A stretch of DNA of 64,000 nt from Noviherbaspirillum sp. Root189 (GTDB lineage: Bacteria > Pseudomonadota > Gammaproteobacteria > Burkholderiales > Burkholderiaceae_D). Positions 25,320 through 34,070 of this stretch are shown here, one piece after another. A model generated the notes under the pieces. The model was not told the origin of the DNA. It did no database searches and saw only the letters and a list, made by a program, of their open reading frames with translations. The stretch covers positions 19,843 through 83,842 of the forward strand of contig NZ_LMHZ01000016.1 of the NCBI RefSeq assembly GCF_001428545.1, read 5' to 3'. The position numbers and the translations under genes were made by a program. How positions within the stretch are numbered: position 1 is the stretch's first letter; each line of letters begins with the position of its first letter.

Positions 25320-26732
25320 ATGCAAAGCATCAATCCGCATTCGGGACAGGTAGTCCGCTCCTACGATCCGCAAGACGATGCGGAAGTCGACCGTCTGCTC
25401 AGTGCGGCGGAAACGGCGTTTCATGATTGGAAAAAGAGCTCGTTCACTGACCGCGCGCAGTTGATGAAGACAGCCGGTGCCACGCTACGCGACCGCAAGG
25501 AGCAGCTTGCGGAACTCATGGCCGATGAAATGGGCAAGGTCATGCGGGACGGCATCGCGGAGATTGAAAAATGCGCGGGCTGCTGCGACTACTACGCCGA
25601 TAACGCGCAGCGCTTTCTTGCCAGTCATGCGGTGCCAACCGATGCCGAAGATAGTTATATCGCCTTTGATCCGCTCGGACCGGTGCTGGCGATCATGCCC
25701 TGGAATTTTCCGTTCTGGCAGATTTTCCGCTTCGCTGCGCCGGCACTGATGGCCGGCAATGTCGGCGTGCTCAAGCATGCTTCCAATGTGTCCGGTTGTG
25801 CGCTCGCCATCCAGGACATTTTCAAAACCGCCGGTTTTCCCGCGCATGCGTTCACCTCGCTGCTCATTGAAAGCGCGCGTGTCGAGCGCGTGATCCGCCA
25901 TCCGGCGATCAAGGCCGTGACGCTGACCGGCAGCACGCCGGCCGGCCGCTCGGTTGCCACGACAGCGGGCTCCGAACTGAAGAAGACAGTGCTCGAACTT
26001 GGCGGCAGCGATGCCTATGTGGTGCTTGATGATGCGGACCTGGACGCTGCGGTCGACATCTGTGTGAAGAGCCGTCTGATCAATGCCGGTCAGAGCTGCA
26101 TCGCGGCCAAGCGCTTCATCGTGGCAAAGTCCTTGCGTACGCAATTCGAGAAGGCATATGCGGAGCGCTTCGAAAAAATTCGTTATGGCAATCCGCGCGA
26201 CGAAAATTCCAACATCGGCCCGATGGCTCGCGTTGACTTGCGTGACGAAATTCATCGGCAGGTGGAGGAAAGCATACGGCAAGGTGCGCGCCTGCTTACC
26301 GGTGGAAAAATTCCGGCCGGCGAAGGCGCCTACTATCCGCCGACGGTGCTGACCGACGTCATGCCGGGCATGGTCGCATTTGATGAAGAAATTTTTGGCC
26401 CGGTCGCGGCAATTATTGAAGCAAGCAACGAAGACCATGCCATCGAACTGGCGAATCAGTCGCCCTTCGGTTTGGGTGCGGCGCTATTTACGCGGGACAA
26501 GGAGCGGGCAAACCGGCTTGCGCGCCGTATCGAAGCAGGTAGCGTGTTCATCAACGCATTCGTGAAGTCCGATGTACGCCTGCCATTTGGCGGCGTCAAG
26601 CAGTCGGGCTACGGACGGGAGCTGTCGTGGTTCGGCATTCAGGAGTTCGTCAACGTCAAGACGATCTACCACGCCAGGATAGAAGCTGCGACTGGCGCCG
26701 CGTCAAAGGCATCAGGCGGCGCGCTCGAGTAA
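25320..26732 (+). CDS. NAD(P)-dependent succinate-semialdehyde dehydrogenase-like ALDH
   Basis: A 470-residue aldehyde dehydrogenase. Motifs: IMPWNFPFWQIFRFAAPALMAGN, GSTPAGRSVA (cofactor), LELGGSDAYVVLDDADL with the general-base Glu, and the nucleophile Cys near residue 260 in NAGQSCIAAKRF. The compact length and GLLGREL-type ending (QSGYGRELSWFGIQEFVNVKTI) fit the short SSADH group that oxidises succinic or related semialdehydes. The ATG at 25320 follows AAGGACG; an open extension upstream is not supported. A repeat end begins at its stop codon. Confidence 0.92.
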   Translation: MQSINPHSGQVVRSYDPQDDAEVDRLLSAAETAFHDWKKSSFTDRAQLMKTAGATLRDRKEQLAELMADEMGKVMRDGIAEIEKCAGCCDYYADNAQRFLASHAVPTDAEDSYIAFDPLGPVLAIMPWNFPFWQIFRFAAPALMAGNVGVLKHASNVSGCALAIQDIFKTAGFPAHAFTSLLIESARVERVIRHPAIKAVTLTGSTPAGRSVATTAGSELKKTVLELGGSDAYVVLDDADLDAAVDICVKSRLINAGQSCIAAKRFIVAKSLRTQFEKAYAERFEKIRYGNPRDENSNIGPMARVDLRDEIHRQVEESIRQGARLLTGGKIPAGEGAYYPPTVLTDVMPGMVAFDEEIFGPVAAIIEASNEDHAIELANQSPFGLGAALFTRDKERANRLARRIEAGSVFINAFVKSDVRLPFGGVKQSGYGRELSWFGIQEFVNVKTIYHARIEAATGAASKASGGALE

Positions 26733-26742
26733 TACCAATCCC
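26732..26742. repeat. Short match to the MITE-like terminal repeat
   Basis: ATACCAATCCC matches the outermost 11 bases of the terminal repeat seen at 11322-11453. It starts at the last base of the preceding stop codon. Only the end is recognisable. Confidence 0.3.
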
Positions 26743-26788
26743 TGCCTGCACCATCCCGGTAATTTACGGAATGCGGCTTGTTCAACGC

Positions 26789-27745
26789 TTATTCTATGTA
26801 CTCAGGCGCAACGATGCGCTTGCCGACAAGGAAGGCATCGGCAACGATGCGCAACGGCGAGAAATCGGCGTCTGATTTCCCATTGCGCACCAACTCGGCA
26901 AAGTGGGCATACAGGCCGGGATATTCGGTTTCCTTTTCCTGCAGGACGAGCTTGCCGTCGATCTCCAATCGCGTACCGCCCATGTGCAGTGCCAACTTTT
27001 CAGCTTTCGTCGATTCGACGAAAATACTCCAGGTCTGTTCGTTTTCCTGCAGGAAGTCGTAATCGGCGCGTACGCTCACACCGGTGTCAGTCATCATGTC
27101 CATGCCAACCTGTATCGGCGCATCGCAATTGACGGGAATATGCAGGTCGGCTTTCTGCACAAAGACCGTGTCACTGAGGATGCGCGTCAGGATGGAAAGT
27201 GAATTGATGCCCGGGTCGAACACACCCATCCCGCCAGGTGCAAAGATCCAGGTCTGGCCCGGATGCCACTGCCGCACATTTTCCTTCCAGACGATCTGTA
27301 CGCTCCGGAGACTGCGCTGCGCGATCCAGTCCCGCGTGGCTTCCACCGCCGGTGCAAAGCGCGAATGCCAGCTGGCGAGCAGCGAGATACCCCTCGCTTC
27401 CGCGAGGCGCCTGATGGCTTCGGCTTCGCCCAGCGTTGCAGCTGGCGGCTTTTCCAGGAATACATGCTTGCCGGCGTCGATGGCTTCCTTCGCGATCGCA
27501 TGGCGGACCTGTGGTGGCGTACAGATGGCTACGGCTTCTATTTCAGGATGGGCCTGCAACATCTCCGTCATGCTTTTGTAAGCCCGGACACCTTCGGGAC
27601 GCGCATGCGGCGAGCATCCGGCCACGAGTTCCAGGTGGGGGTTGGCGTTAATCGCCGGAATATGCTGATCGATAGCGATCTTGCCCAAACCAACCAGGCC
27701 GATGGAAAGCGGTTTGCTGTTATTCCTGCTTGACGAGTTGGTCAT
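26789..27745 (-). CDS. Gfo/Idh/MocA oxidoreductase, D-galactose 1-dehydrogenase-like
   Basis: A 318-residue NAD(P)-dependent sugar dehydrogenase: N-terminal Rossmann motif GLVGLGKIAIDQHIPAI, the family signature FLEKPPAATL with the catalytic-site Lys, and an alpha/beta C-terminal domain with FAPGGMGVFDPGINSLSIL. This combination resembles bacterial D-galactose 1-dehydrogenases, which oxidise galactose (or arabinose) to the lactone; the specificity is inference. The ATG at 27745 (MTNSSSRNNS) is preceded by AAGGAT, very close. It converges with the upstream semialdehyde dehydrogenase; in the De Ley-Doudoroff route a 2-ketoglutaric semialdehyde dehydrogenase acts downstream of such an enzyme, and two candidates flank it. 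Confidence 0.85.
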   Translation of the reverse strand: MTNSSSRNNSKPLSIGLVGLGKIAIDQHIPAINANPHLELVAGCSPHARPEGVRAYKSMTEMLQAHPEIEAVAICTPPQVRHAIAKEAIDAGKHVFLEKPPAATLGEAEAIRRLAEARGISLLASWHSRFAPAVEATRDWIAQRSLRSVQIVWKENVRQWHPGQTWIFAPGGMGVFDPGINSLSILTRILSDTVFVQKADLHIPVNCDAPIQVGMDMMTDTGVSVRADYDFLQENEQTWSIFVESTKAEKLALHMGGTRLEIDGKLVLQEKETEYPGLYAHFAELVRNGKSDADFSPLRIVADAFLVGKRIVAPEYIE

Positions 27746-28370
27746 ATCCTTGTGCCTGTTCTTGCATGCGCCGATGCGTCGGCCTGTATGGAAAAATATG
27801 GCAATAACACCTCGCGTATGGCGCAGGCGCAATAGTTCGATGTGCCGCTGCATGCGGCATGGTGCCGATCATAGCAGCCGATCTTGCGATGCTCTTTCCA
27901 TCCCTTTTGCAAGTTTGAAGAAGCGCAAAGGGCAAGAAAGACACGGCAAAGTATTTTCCCGGCAGCAGGACTTTTGTGAGGATGAATATGTCACGAAAAA
28001 TTGCTGAGGAAAATTGCTTTTCACTGCACCTATCAGAACGTTAACCATGCTTTCGGTTCAACCTTGCCGAGCCGCTCGGCAAGCATGCGCTTCGCTCACG
28101 TACAGCGATTATCTGCAATGCGATTTCAAGGGTTTATGCACTGCAAGGCGTTGTTGTACGTCGTGTGCCCGTCACTGATAAACTACGGGAACCGTCAAAG
28201 CGGTACCCCGACAAGCAAGGCGTTGATGCAGGCAATCGCTTTCTCCCTGAGCAACGCCACACCATTTGATCGCGTCCATGTATCCGGCAGCTCGCGCAGG
28301 CCTGCCAGATCCTGCGCGGCAGCTTGATCCACTGATTCGCTCGTCCTGCGTTGGCCAAAGTGAGTACAAC
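27746..28370. other. Intergenic region between Gfo/Idh and ALDH genes
   Basis: About 625 bases holding the divergent promoters of both neighbours. No gene, repeat or clear operator is seen; open frames here lack SD sequences and coding character. Confidence 0.4.
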
Positions 28371-29810
28371 ATGACTTATCCAAACACCCAGCTCTTTATC
28401 AACGGCCAGTGGCAAGATGCCGCCGATGGCCGCACGCTTGCTGTTCATAATCCCGCTACTGGCCAGGAAATCGGCCGCGTCGCGCATGCCAGCCGCGCCG
28501 ACCTGGACAAGGCGCTGGAAGCGGCGCAAAAGGGTTTTGAAACCTGGCGCGACATGACACCGGCTGAACGCAGCAAAATCATGCGCAAGGCTGCCGGCTT
28601 CATGCGCGAACGCGCCGAAAACATTGGCCGCGTACTGACGCAGGAGCAAGGCAAGCCGCTGATCGAAGCCAAGGGGGAAGCGTTGGCTGCGGCAGACATC
28701 ATCGAGTGGTTCGCGGAAGAAGGCTTCCGCGTGTATGGCCGTATCGTGCCGTCGCGTAACAACCTGGCCATCCGCCAGATGGTGCTGAAGGATCCGGTCG
28801 GCCCGGTGGCTGCGTTTACGCCATGGAATTTCCCGATCAACCAGGTGGTACGCAAGGTCGGCGCCGCCCTCGCCGCAGGCTGCTCGATGCTGGTCAAGGC
28901 GCCGGAAGAAACACCGGCCGGCCCGGCGGCATTGATCCAGGCTTTCGTCGACGCCGGCATTCCGCCCGGTGTGCTGGGCCTGGTCTACGGTAACCCGGCC
29001 GAGATTTCGAGCTACCTGATCGCACATCCCGTCATCCGCAAGATTACCTTTACCGGGTCCACGCCAGTGGGCAAGCAGCTCGCCGCGCTGGCAGGCCAGC
29101 ACATGAAGCGTGTGACGATGGAACTGGGGGGGCATGCGCCGGTCATCGTTGCCGAAGACGCCGATATCGCGCTCGCGGTGAAGTCCGCCGGCGCCGCCAA
29201 ATTCCGCAACGCCGGACAGGTTTGCATCTCTCCGACACGCTTCCTGGTGCATGAAAGCATTCGCGGCGAGTTCGAGCAAGCGCTCGTCAAGCATGCGCAA
29301 GGTTTGAAGGTTGGCGATGGCTTGACCGAAGGCACACAGATGGGACCGCTGGCCAATCCACGCCGCCTGACCGCCATGGCAGAATTCACCAAGGATGCGG
29401 TCGAGCGCGGCGCCAGGGTGCTTGCCGGCGGCGAGCGCATCGGTGACGGCGGCAACTTCTGGCAGCCGACCATCCTGGCCGATGTGCCGCTGGAAGCGAA
29501 AGTGTTCAACGACGAACCGTTTGGCCCGATGGCCGCGATCCGTAGCTTCAACACCCTGGAAGAAGCGATCGCCGAATCCAACCGCCTGCCTTATGGCCTG
29601 GCCGGCTACGCGTTTACCCGTTCACTCAAGAATGCCGATCTGCTGGCCCGCAAGGTGGAAGTCGGCATGCTGTGGGTGAACATGCCTGCCTTGCCATCGG
29701 CCGAAATGCCGTTCGGCGGACTCAAGGATTCCGGCTATGGTTCCGAGGGTGGTCCGGAGGCAGTGGACGCGTACCTGAACGTGCGCGCTGTTGCGGTGAT
29801 GAACGTTTAA
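28371..29810 (+). CDS. NAD-dependent aldehyde dehydrogenase (semialdehyde dehydrogenase type)
   Basis: A 479-residue aldehyde dehydrogenase: [49 protein letters not shown] with the general-base Glu, and nucleophile Cys near residue 285 in [12 protein letters not shown]. It belongs with SSADH/alpha-ketoglutaric semialdehyde dehydrogenases (GabD-like length, ending [23 protein letters not shown]). The start [14 protein letters not shown] at 28371 fits homologues; the longer open frame upstream does not. It lies divergent from the galactose-dehydrogenase-like gene, which supports a role in sugar-acid oxidation, but this is inference. Confidence 0.93.
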   Translation: MTYPNTQLFINGQWQDAADGRTLAVHNPATGQEIGRVAHASRADLDKALEAAQKGFETWRDMTPAERSKIMRKAAGFMRERAENIGRVLTQEQGKPLIEAKGEALAAADIIEWFAEEGFRVYGRIVPSRNNLAIRQMVLKDPVGPVAAFTPWNFPINQVVRKVGAALAAGCSMLVKAPEETPAGPAALIQAFVDAGIPPGVLGLVYGNPAEISSYLIAHPVIRKITFTGSTPVGKQLAALAGQHMKRVTMELGGHAPVIVAEDADIALAVKSAGAAKFRNAGQVCISPTRFLVHESIRGEFEQALVKHAQGLKVGDGLTEGTQMGPLANPRRLTAMAEFTKDAVERGARVLAGGERIGDGGNFWQPTILADVPLEAKVFNDEPFGPMAAIRSFNTLEEAIAESNRLPYGLAGYAFTRSLKNADLLARKVEVGMLWVNMPALPSAEMPFGGLKDSGYGSEGGPEAVDAYLNVRAVAVMNV

Positions 29811-29835
29811 AGCGATGTAAATAAATGGCAGAAAT

Positions 29836-29866
29836 GGCAGGCAGGCTTTGTGGAGCCTCGCCTGCC
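29836..29866 (+). terminator. Hairpin after the ALDH gene, possible terminator
   Basis: GGCAGGC/GCCTGCC and GGCT/AGCC pair with small bulges around a six-base loop, 26 bases after the stop. No T run follows, so it may act as a 3' stabilising or Rho-assisted hairpin. The rest of 29811-30123 shows nothing else. Confidence 0.35.
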
Positions 29867-30123
29867 CTGCTAACAACCGCCATTCAAATTACTTTGGGGG
29901 CGGTAATCCGGCATACCCCATGTTCATGGGCGAGCCGCTGTAGTGGAGGGTTGCTGGCAATCAGTGCGCCACTATGGCGAAGGCAGGAACGTCGCTGACG
30001 TGTGGCCAGTCGATATGTGTTGATGCCGTACCCTGGTACTGCTGGTACAGATTGCTGTTCATGTATTCGTCAACTATAGTGAGCTCACCCGGGCGCCGGG
30101 TGTTTTCTCGTGACGAGGTCGCC

Positions 30124-30993
30124 GTGCAGGAAGCAGCTCCCCTCTCGATGCCGCGGTTGCACAGGGATACCCTTTATTACCGCCATCGCCTGCCAGTGCG
30201 TCTGATGCATTGGATCAACGTCCTGTGCCTCATCGTCCTGTTCATGAGCGGCCTGTCCATCTTTAACGCGCATCCGGCGCTTTACTGGGGGGATTCGTCC
30301 TACAGCGGTCGTCCTGCCATCCTGCAGATCACCTCAGTCGACATCGATTCTGCGCCAAAAGGTGTCGTCCGTATTGGAGGTTATCAGATCGATACCACGG
30401 GTGTCCTGGGCGTCAGTACTGGCCGTGACGGCACGCCAAGCAGATATGCCTTTCCGTCATGGATGACGCTCCCCGGATATTATTCATTGGCATATGCACG
30501 GCAGTGGCATTTCTTCTTCGCATGGCTGTTCGTTTTCAATGGCGTGGCATTCCTCGCGTACAGTATCTGGAGCGGTCATCTTGTACGTGATCTTGCACCC
30601 GGCAAACAGGAGCTGAGAGGAATCGGCGAATCGGTCAAGGATCATCTCCGTTTCCGGCATCCGCATGGCGAAGCGGCAAAGCATTACAACGTGCTTCAGA
30701 AGCTGGCTTATCTCACTGTCATTTTCATCCTGCTTCCGCTTATCGCACTGATGGGAATGGCAATGTCGCCGATGCTCGACAGTGCCATCACTGGCTGGGT
30801 CGACTGGTTCGGCGGGCGGCAATCCGCGCGCACCATTCATTTCATCATCGCATGGCTGCTGGTCGCGTTTGTACTGATTCACGTTTTTGAAGTGGTTGTC
30901 AGCGGCTTGTGGAACCATCTTCGCTCAATGATTACCGGCTACTACGACACCGGCCCCGAACCAGCCTCTGGAGCGCGCCGTGAAATCACATAA
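30124..30993 (+). CDS. Cytochrome b561-type membrane subunit
   Basis: A 289-residue di-haem b-type cytochrome. Four or more transmembrane helices are visible with haem-ligand candidates in RLMHWINVLCLIVLF, ARQWHFFFAWLFVFNG, and TIHFIIAWLLVAFVLIHVFEV. A long loop after helix 1 faces the periplasm. It overlaps the downstream molybdoprotein by 14 bases, so it should pass electrons between that subunit and the quinone pool or a periplasmic carrier. The GTG at 30124 follows GAGG at good spacing and is preferred; ATG at 30148 (MPRLHRDTLYYRHR) is the alternative. Confidence 0.85.
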   Translation: MQEAAPLSMPRLHRDTLYYRHRLPVRLMHWINVLCLIVLFMSGLSIFNAHPALYWGDSSYSGRPAILQITSVDIDSAPKGVVRIGGYQIDTTGVLGVSTGRDGTPSRYAFPSWMTLPGYYSLAYARQWHFFFAWLFVFNGVAFLAYSIWSGHLVRDLAPGKQELRGIGESVKDHLRFRHPHGEAAKHYNVLQKLAYLTVIFILLPLIALMGMAMSPMLDSAITGWVDWFGGRQSARTIHFIIAWLLVAFVLIHVFEVVVSGLWNHLRSMITGYYDTGPEPASGARREIT

Positions 30994-31756
30994 ATCGGGC
31001 AGGCGTGCATTTCTGCACCGTTCCGTGCAAGCCTTGGGGCTGCTGGGAATTGTCGGGTGCGACCGCCTCAGTCAAAATGAATCGTTTCAAAAACTACTCT
31101 CCACCGGAGAAACATTAAGCCGCGTGGCGCACAAAACATTATTGCCACGCAAGGCAATGGCACAGGAATTCGGCGAACGTGATCTGTCGCCGTCCTTCCG
31201 CAGCAACGGAACAAGCAATCCAGAGAATCCCGTCTATCAAGCCTTGGCCGCAAACGGTTTTCAGGGATGGAAGTTAACCGTAGACGGCATGGTGGAAAAA
31301 CCACTTCAACTGTCGATAGCCCAGCTGCGCGGGATGCCGAGGCGCACCCAGATTACACGCCACGACTGCGTGGAAGGTTGGAGCGCCATTGGACAATGGA
31401 CCGGCGTACCCCTTGCCCATGTTCTCGATGCCGCGCACGTGCATCCGGATGCACGCTTCGTCGTCTTCCATTGCGCCGATCCCATGGATGGTCCGGGATC
31501 GGCACATTATTATGAAAGCATCGACTTCGATGACGCCTTTCATCCTCAGACTATCCTCGCTTACGAATTGAACGGCCGTGAATTGCCGATCGCAAATGGC
31601 GCTCCACTACGTCTGCGGGTTGAACGCCAGCTTGGTTACAAGCATGCCAAATATCTCAGCCGCATTGAACTGGTTGACAGCCTGCGCAATATTCGGGGCG
31701 GAAAAGGCGGCTACTGGGAAGATGGGCATGGCTATCAGTGGTACGCCGGTATCTGA
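30980..31756 (+). CDS. Periplasmic molybdopterin oxidoreductase (SUOX/YedY fold), Tat substrate
   Basis: A 258-residue protein of the sulfite-oxidase fold. The N-terminus has a twin-arginine motif GRRAFLHR followed by a hydrophobic stretch ending GLLGIVGC, which is also a lipobox, so it may be a Tat-exported lipoprotein. The molybdenum-ligating cysteine is in TRHDCVEGWSAIGQW. The family reduces S- or N-oxides or oxidises sulfur compounds; MsrP (YedY) uses a YedZ-type partner, whereas here the partner is a b561-type cytochrome encoded just upstream with a 14-base overlap. The substrate is unknown. Confidence 0.88.
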   Translation: MKSHKSGRRAFLHRSVQALGLLGIVGCDRLSQNESFQKLLSTGETLSRVAHKTLLPRKAMAQEFGERDLSPSFRSNGTSNPENPVYQALAANGFQGWKLTVDGMVEKPLQLSIAQLRGMPRRTQITRHDCVEGWSAIGQWTGVPLAHVLDAAHVHPDARFVVFHCADPMDGPGSAHYYESIDFDDAFHPQTILAYELNGRELPIANGAPLRLRVERQLGYKHAKYLSRIELVDSLRNIRGGKGGYWEDGHGYQWYAGI

Positions 31757-31775
31757 CAAATCCCTTCAGATCAAA

Positions 31776-32519
31776 TCAAGATGGCTGTGATGAGTCGCTA
31801 ACGAGTCGTTCACCGAGAGCGCGCAACAGGTTTGCTCCATCTCCCTTCCACGCACTCCCATGCATGCACGCTAAGGTGTCGGGTAATTCGGATGCCAGCT
31901 TTTCCATCAATTGGCGGGTATTTGTTGAATGCGAAAAATAATCCAGTGGCTGTCGAAACGCCTCGCTTGTCTCCAGAATGTCCTCCTCGGTCAGGGCACG
32001 TGCGCCGATGCCGCCTTGGGTGAAGAGGTCTCCACAGAACATCGTTTTGGTTCCGGTATCCATCAGATAACCTGTTTCCCAGCCATGAGGCAAATGCGGT
32101 GCATCAAGCCACTTTACCGAATGCTTCCCCAATGTAAGCTCTTCGCCGTCGGCCATTGCACGGGCTGGCCGGTCCGCAATATCATTCACTGACACCATTG
32201 CTGCAATCCGACTGCACAACGGTACAGAATCAGGTGCAACAGCAAGCCACTCATTCAGAGAACCACATTCATCCGCTTCGAAATGTGACAGTGCAACGAA
32301 CCGCAGACGGCTGACAGGAATGACGCTTTCAACGGCTTCGCGAACCAAAGGAAACATCTTCCTTGGCCCTGTATGAAAAAGAAGGGGCTGGTCATCCAGA
32401 ATCAGATATTGATTGAATGAGAACCCGCCGGGTACGATGTCCACCGGCGTATTAATACGATATATGCCGTCAGCGATCTCATGAACATTCGTGCCGGTAG
32501 ATGCATTGGTAGTGGCCAT
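31776..32519 (-). CDS. ODP-type metallo-beta-lactamase-fold di-iron protein
   Basis: A 247-residue stand-alone domain related to the oxygen-binding di-iron (ODP) domain of flavodiiron proteins. The metal motif is His79-x-Glu81-x-Asp83 in LSHFEADECG, with His145 or His142 in APHLPHGW, Asp164 in FCGDLFTQ and His220 in CMHGSAW, i.e. the H-x-E-x-D pattern that distinguishes ODP proteins from hydrolytic MBLs. There is no flavodoxin domain. A role in oxygen or NO sensing or reduction is an inference from the family. GGAGG lies before the ATG. The upstream leader contains tandem repeats and a perfect long hairpin. It converges with the cytochrome b/molybdoprotein operon. Confidence 0.85.
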   Translation of the reverse strand: MATTNASTGTNVHEIADGIYRINTPVDIVPGGFSFNQYLILDDQPLLFHTGPRKMFPLVREAVESVIPVSRLRFVALSHFEADECGSLNEWLAVAPDSVPLCSRIAAMVSVNDIADRPARAMADGEELTLGKHSVKWLDAPHLPHGWETGYLMDTGTKTMFCGDLFTQGGIGARALTEEDILETSEAFRQPLDYFSHSTNTRQLMEKLASELPDTLACMHGSAWKGDGANLLRALGERLVSDSSQPS

Positions 32520-32554
32520 ATCAACCTCCAGGCAAAGTAGCTAAAGGAGAGGGT

Positions 32555-32596
32555 GAGACAGGTGTAGAGACAGGTGTAGAGACAGGTGTAGAGACA
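32555..32596. repeat. Tandem 12-bp repeat, 3.5 copies
   Basis: GAGACAGGTGTA is repeated at 32555, 32567 and 32579, followed by GAGACA. It lies 35 bases upstream of the ODP gene start (minus strand). The same 10-base core GAGACAGGTG occurs at the candidate small RNA (22257-22266). Confidence 0.75.
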
Positions 32597-32600
32597 TGGG

Positions 32601-32657
32601 AAGGCTTAGCGATTTGCAGCCCGACAGTTTATGTCGGGCTGCAAATCGCTAAGCCTT
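32601..32657. repeat. Perfect 26-bp inverted repeat (hairpin)
   Basis: AAGGCTTAGCGATTTGCAGC plus six further bases (32601-32626) is perfectly reverse-complemented at 32632-32657 around a five-base loop GTTTA. No T run follows on either strand. It sits between the tandem repeats and the SDR gene, in the leader region of the ODP gene; the rest of 32658-32913 shows no gene. Confidence 0.85.
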
Positions 32658-32913
32658 CAAATATGGTCTTCTCACCAAATCTGGTCGGCTTGATGCACCG
32701 CAAAGAACAGCGGCTACGGACAATAAGAACTCGAGCGCCGCCAGATGCAGACAGTCTCAATCCGTTCAATGGAAAGCCGGCATTGCCGCTTTTCCGGTAC
32801 GAACGATCGAGCAAAAAACGCTGCGAACAAGGGCTGCCTGCGCGACAACTTTCGGCGCAGGCAGCTTCGTTCAAACAGCTTTTGCGTACTTCCTGAGCTT
32901 CTGTATTGCGCGC

Positions 32914-33678
32914 TCAGGCGCGCTTGATATCCGACGCCCCAAGGAATATCCGATTCCACGTCGGACTGATCGTAATTTCGTTAATGCATGCATGTGAGGG
33001 CATCTCTGCGATGAACCGGATGGTGCGACCGAGATCTTCCGGCTGCAGCATCTTCGCGCGTTCTTCGGGCGAAGGCGGTATCGGCCGTTTGTCCATGATC
33101 GGCGTTGCGACTTCTGCGGGACACACAGCACATGCACGAATACCGTTGATGCATTCCTCCTGATTCAAGTGCTCGGTCATGGCCACCACCCCATGCTTGG
33201 CTGCGTTGTAAGCAGGTCCGGTCATATAGGTATCGTACTTGCCGGCCCAGGATGAAATATTGATGATCAGGCCTGATTTGTGTTCACGCATGGACGGAAG
33301 CACCGCTGAAATACAATAGAAGCTGCCGTCAAGATTGACACGAATGACTTCATTCCAGCCGCGGGCATCCTGATTCTTCCAGAATCGGTTCGGTACATTC
33401 AGACCGGCACTGTTGATCAGGATATCGATGCGGCCATGCCGGTCCAGGATGGCTTGGCTTGCCTGCCGTACTGACTCGGAATCGGTGACATCAAGGACCT
33501 CGAATTCTGCCTTCCCGCCATTGGCAACGATGGCTTCGGCTTCGGCTTTAAGCAGTTCGGGGCGACGCCCCGACATCACCACCGTCGCGCCTGCTTCAGC
33601 CAAGGCCTGTGCACCGGCCAACCCGATTCCCGACCCTGCGCCAGTAATCCAGGCGATGCTGCCTTGAAGAACCGTCAT
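32914..33678 (-). CDS. SDR-family oxidoreductase (3-oxoacyl reductase-like)
   Basis: A 254-residue Rossmann-fold NAD(P)-dependent oxidoreductase with the cofactor motif ITGAGSGIGLAGAQAL, NSAGLN, catalytic Ser in INISSWAG and YNAAK (Tyr-x3-Lys). It is of the clavulanate-dehydrogenase/3-ketoacyl-reductase-like type. The ATG at 33678 follows GAGGAGACA, which is exactly complementary to nine bases of the candidate small RNA seed; a longer frame to 33729 is not needed. Substrate unknown. Confidence 0.92.
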   Translation of the reverse strand: MTVLQGSIAWITGAGSGIGLAGAQALAEAGATVVMSGRRPELLKAEAEAIVANGGKAEFEVLDVTDSESVRQASQAILDRHGRIDILINSAGLNVPNRFWKNQDARGWNEVIRVNLDGSFYCISAVLPSMREHKSGLIINISSWAGKYDTYMTGPAYNAAKHGVVAMTEHLNQEECINGIRACAVCPAEVATPIMDKRPIPPSPEERAKMLQPEDLGRTIRFIAEMPSHACINEITISPTWNRIFLGASDIKRA

Positions 33679-34070
33679 ATTTGTCTCCTCGAAATCAGTT
33701 TCAACATTGTTATAGGAATGGACGATCAAGCATTGCGTCGCCGAAGCTTCCCGCTACGCGCTGCCTTTTACTACGGCGCATGCTATAGGCCGTGACATTG
33801 ATTTAAAACAAACTTAGTCATCACCGGGCCATCCAATAATAGGAACTGCCAGGCTAAACATTGTCTGTGCAGCATGCGGATGCAACTTTAATCAAACTCT
33901 CGGAAGCGACTACCATGATACATTGGTAAGGCCACTTTGCATGTCGCGTGTTTTCCAGTTGGCCAGTTCGCAGAGCGGCGAAGAATGAGGTTGCGTTACT
34001 TCGGGATGCCATGACGGCGATCGAAGCTTGTCACGGCTTTCAATATATAAATATAGAAGGAGTGAGACAA
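33679..34070. other. Promoter region of the liv operon
   Basis: About 390 bases between the divergent SDR and livK-like genes. An imperfect palindrome TACCATGATACATTGGTA lies near 33910-33929 and could bind a regulator. A GAAGGAG SD precedes the livK-like start. No gene is seen. Confidence 0.4.

Noticed and set aside
28134..29300. Long minus-strand open frame (388 codons)
   Set aside because: Antisense to an aldehyde dehydrogenase with all catalytic motifs; low-complexity, His/Arg-rich translation.
32555..32596. Tandem repeats as a CRISPR array
   Set aside because: Units are 12 bp and directly contiguous, without spacers and without cas genes.
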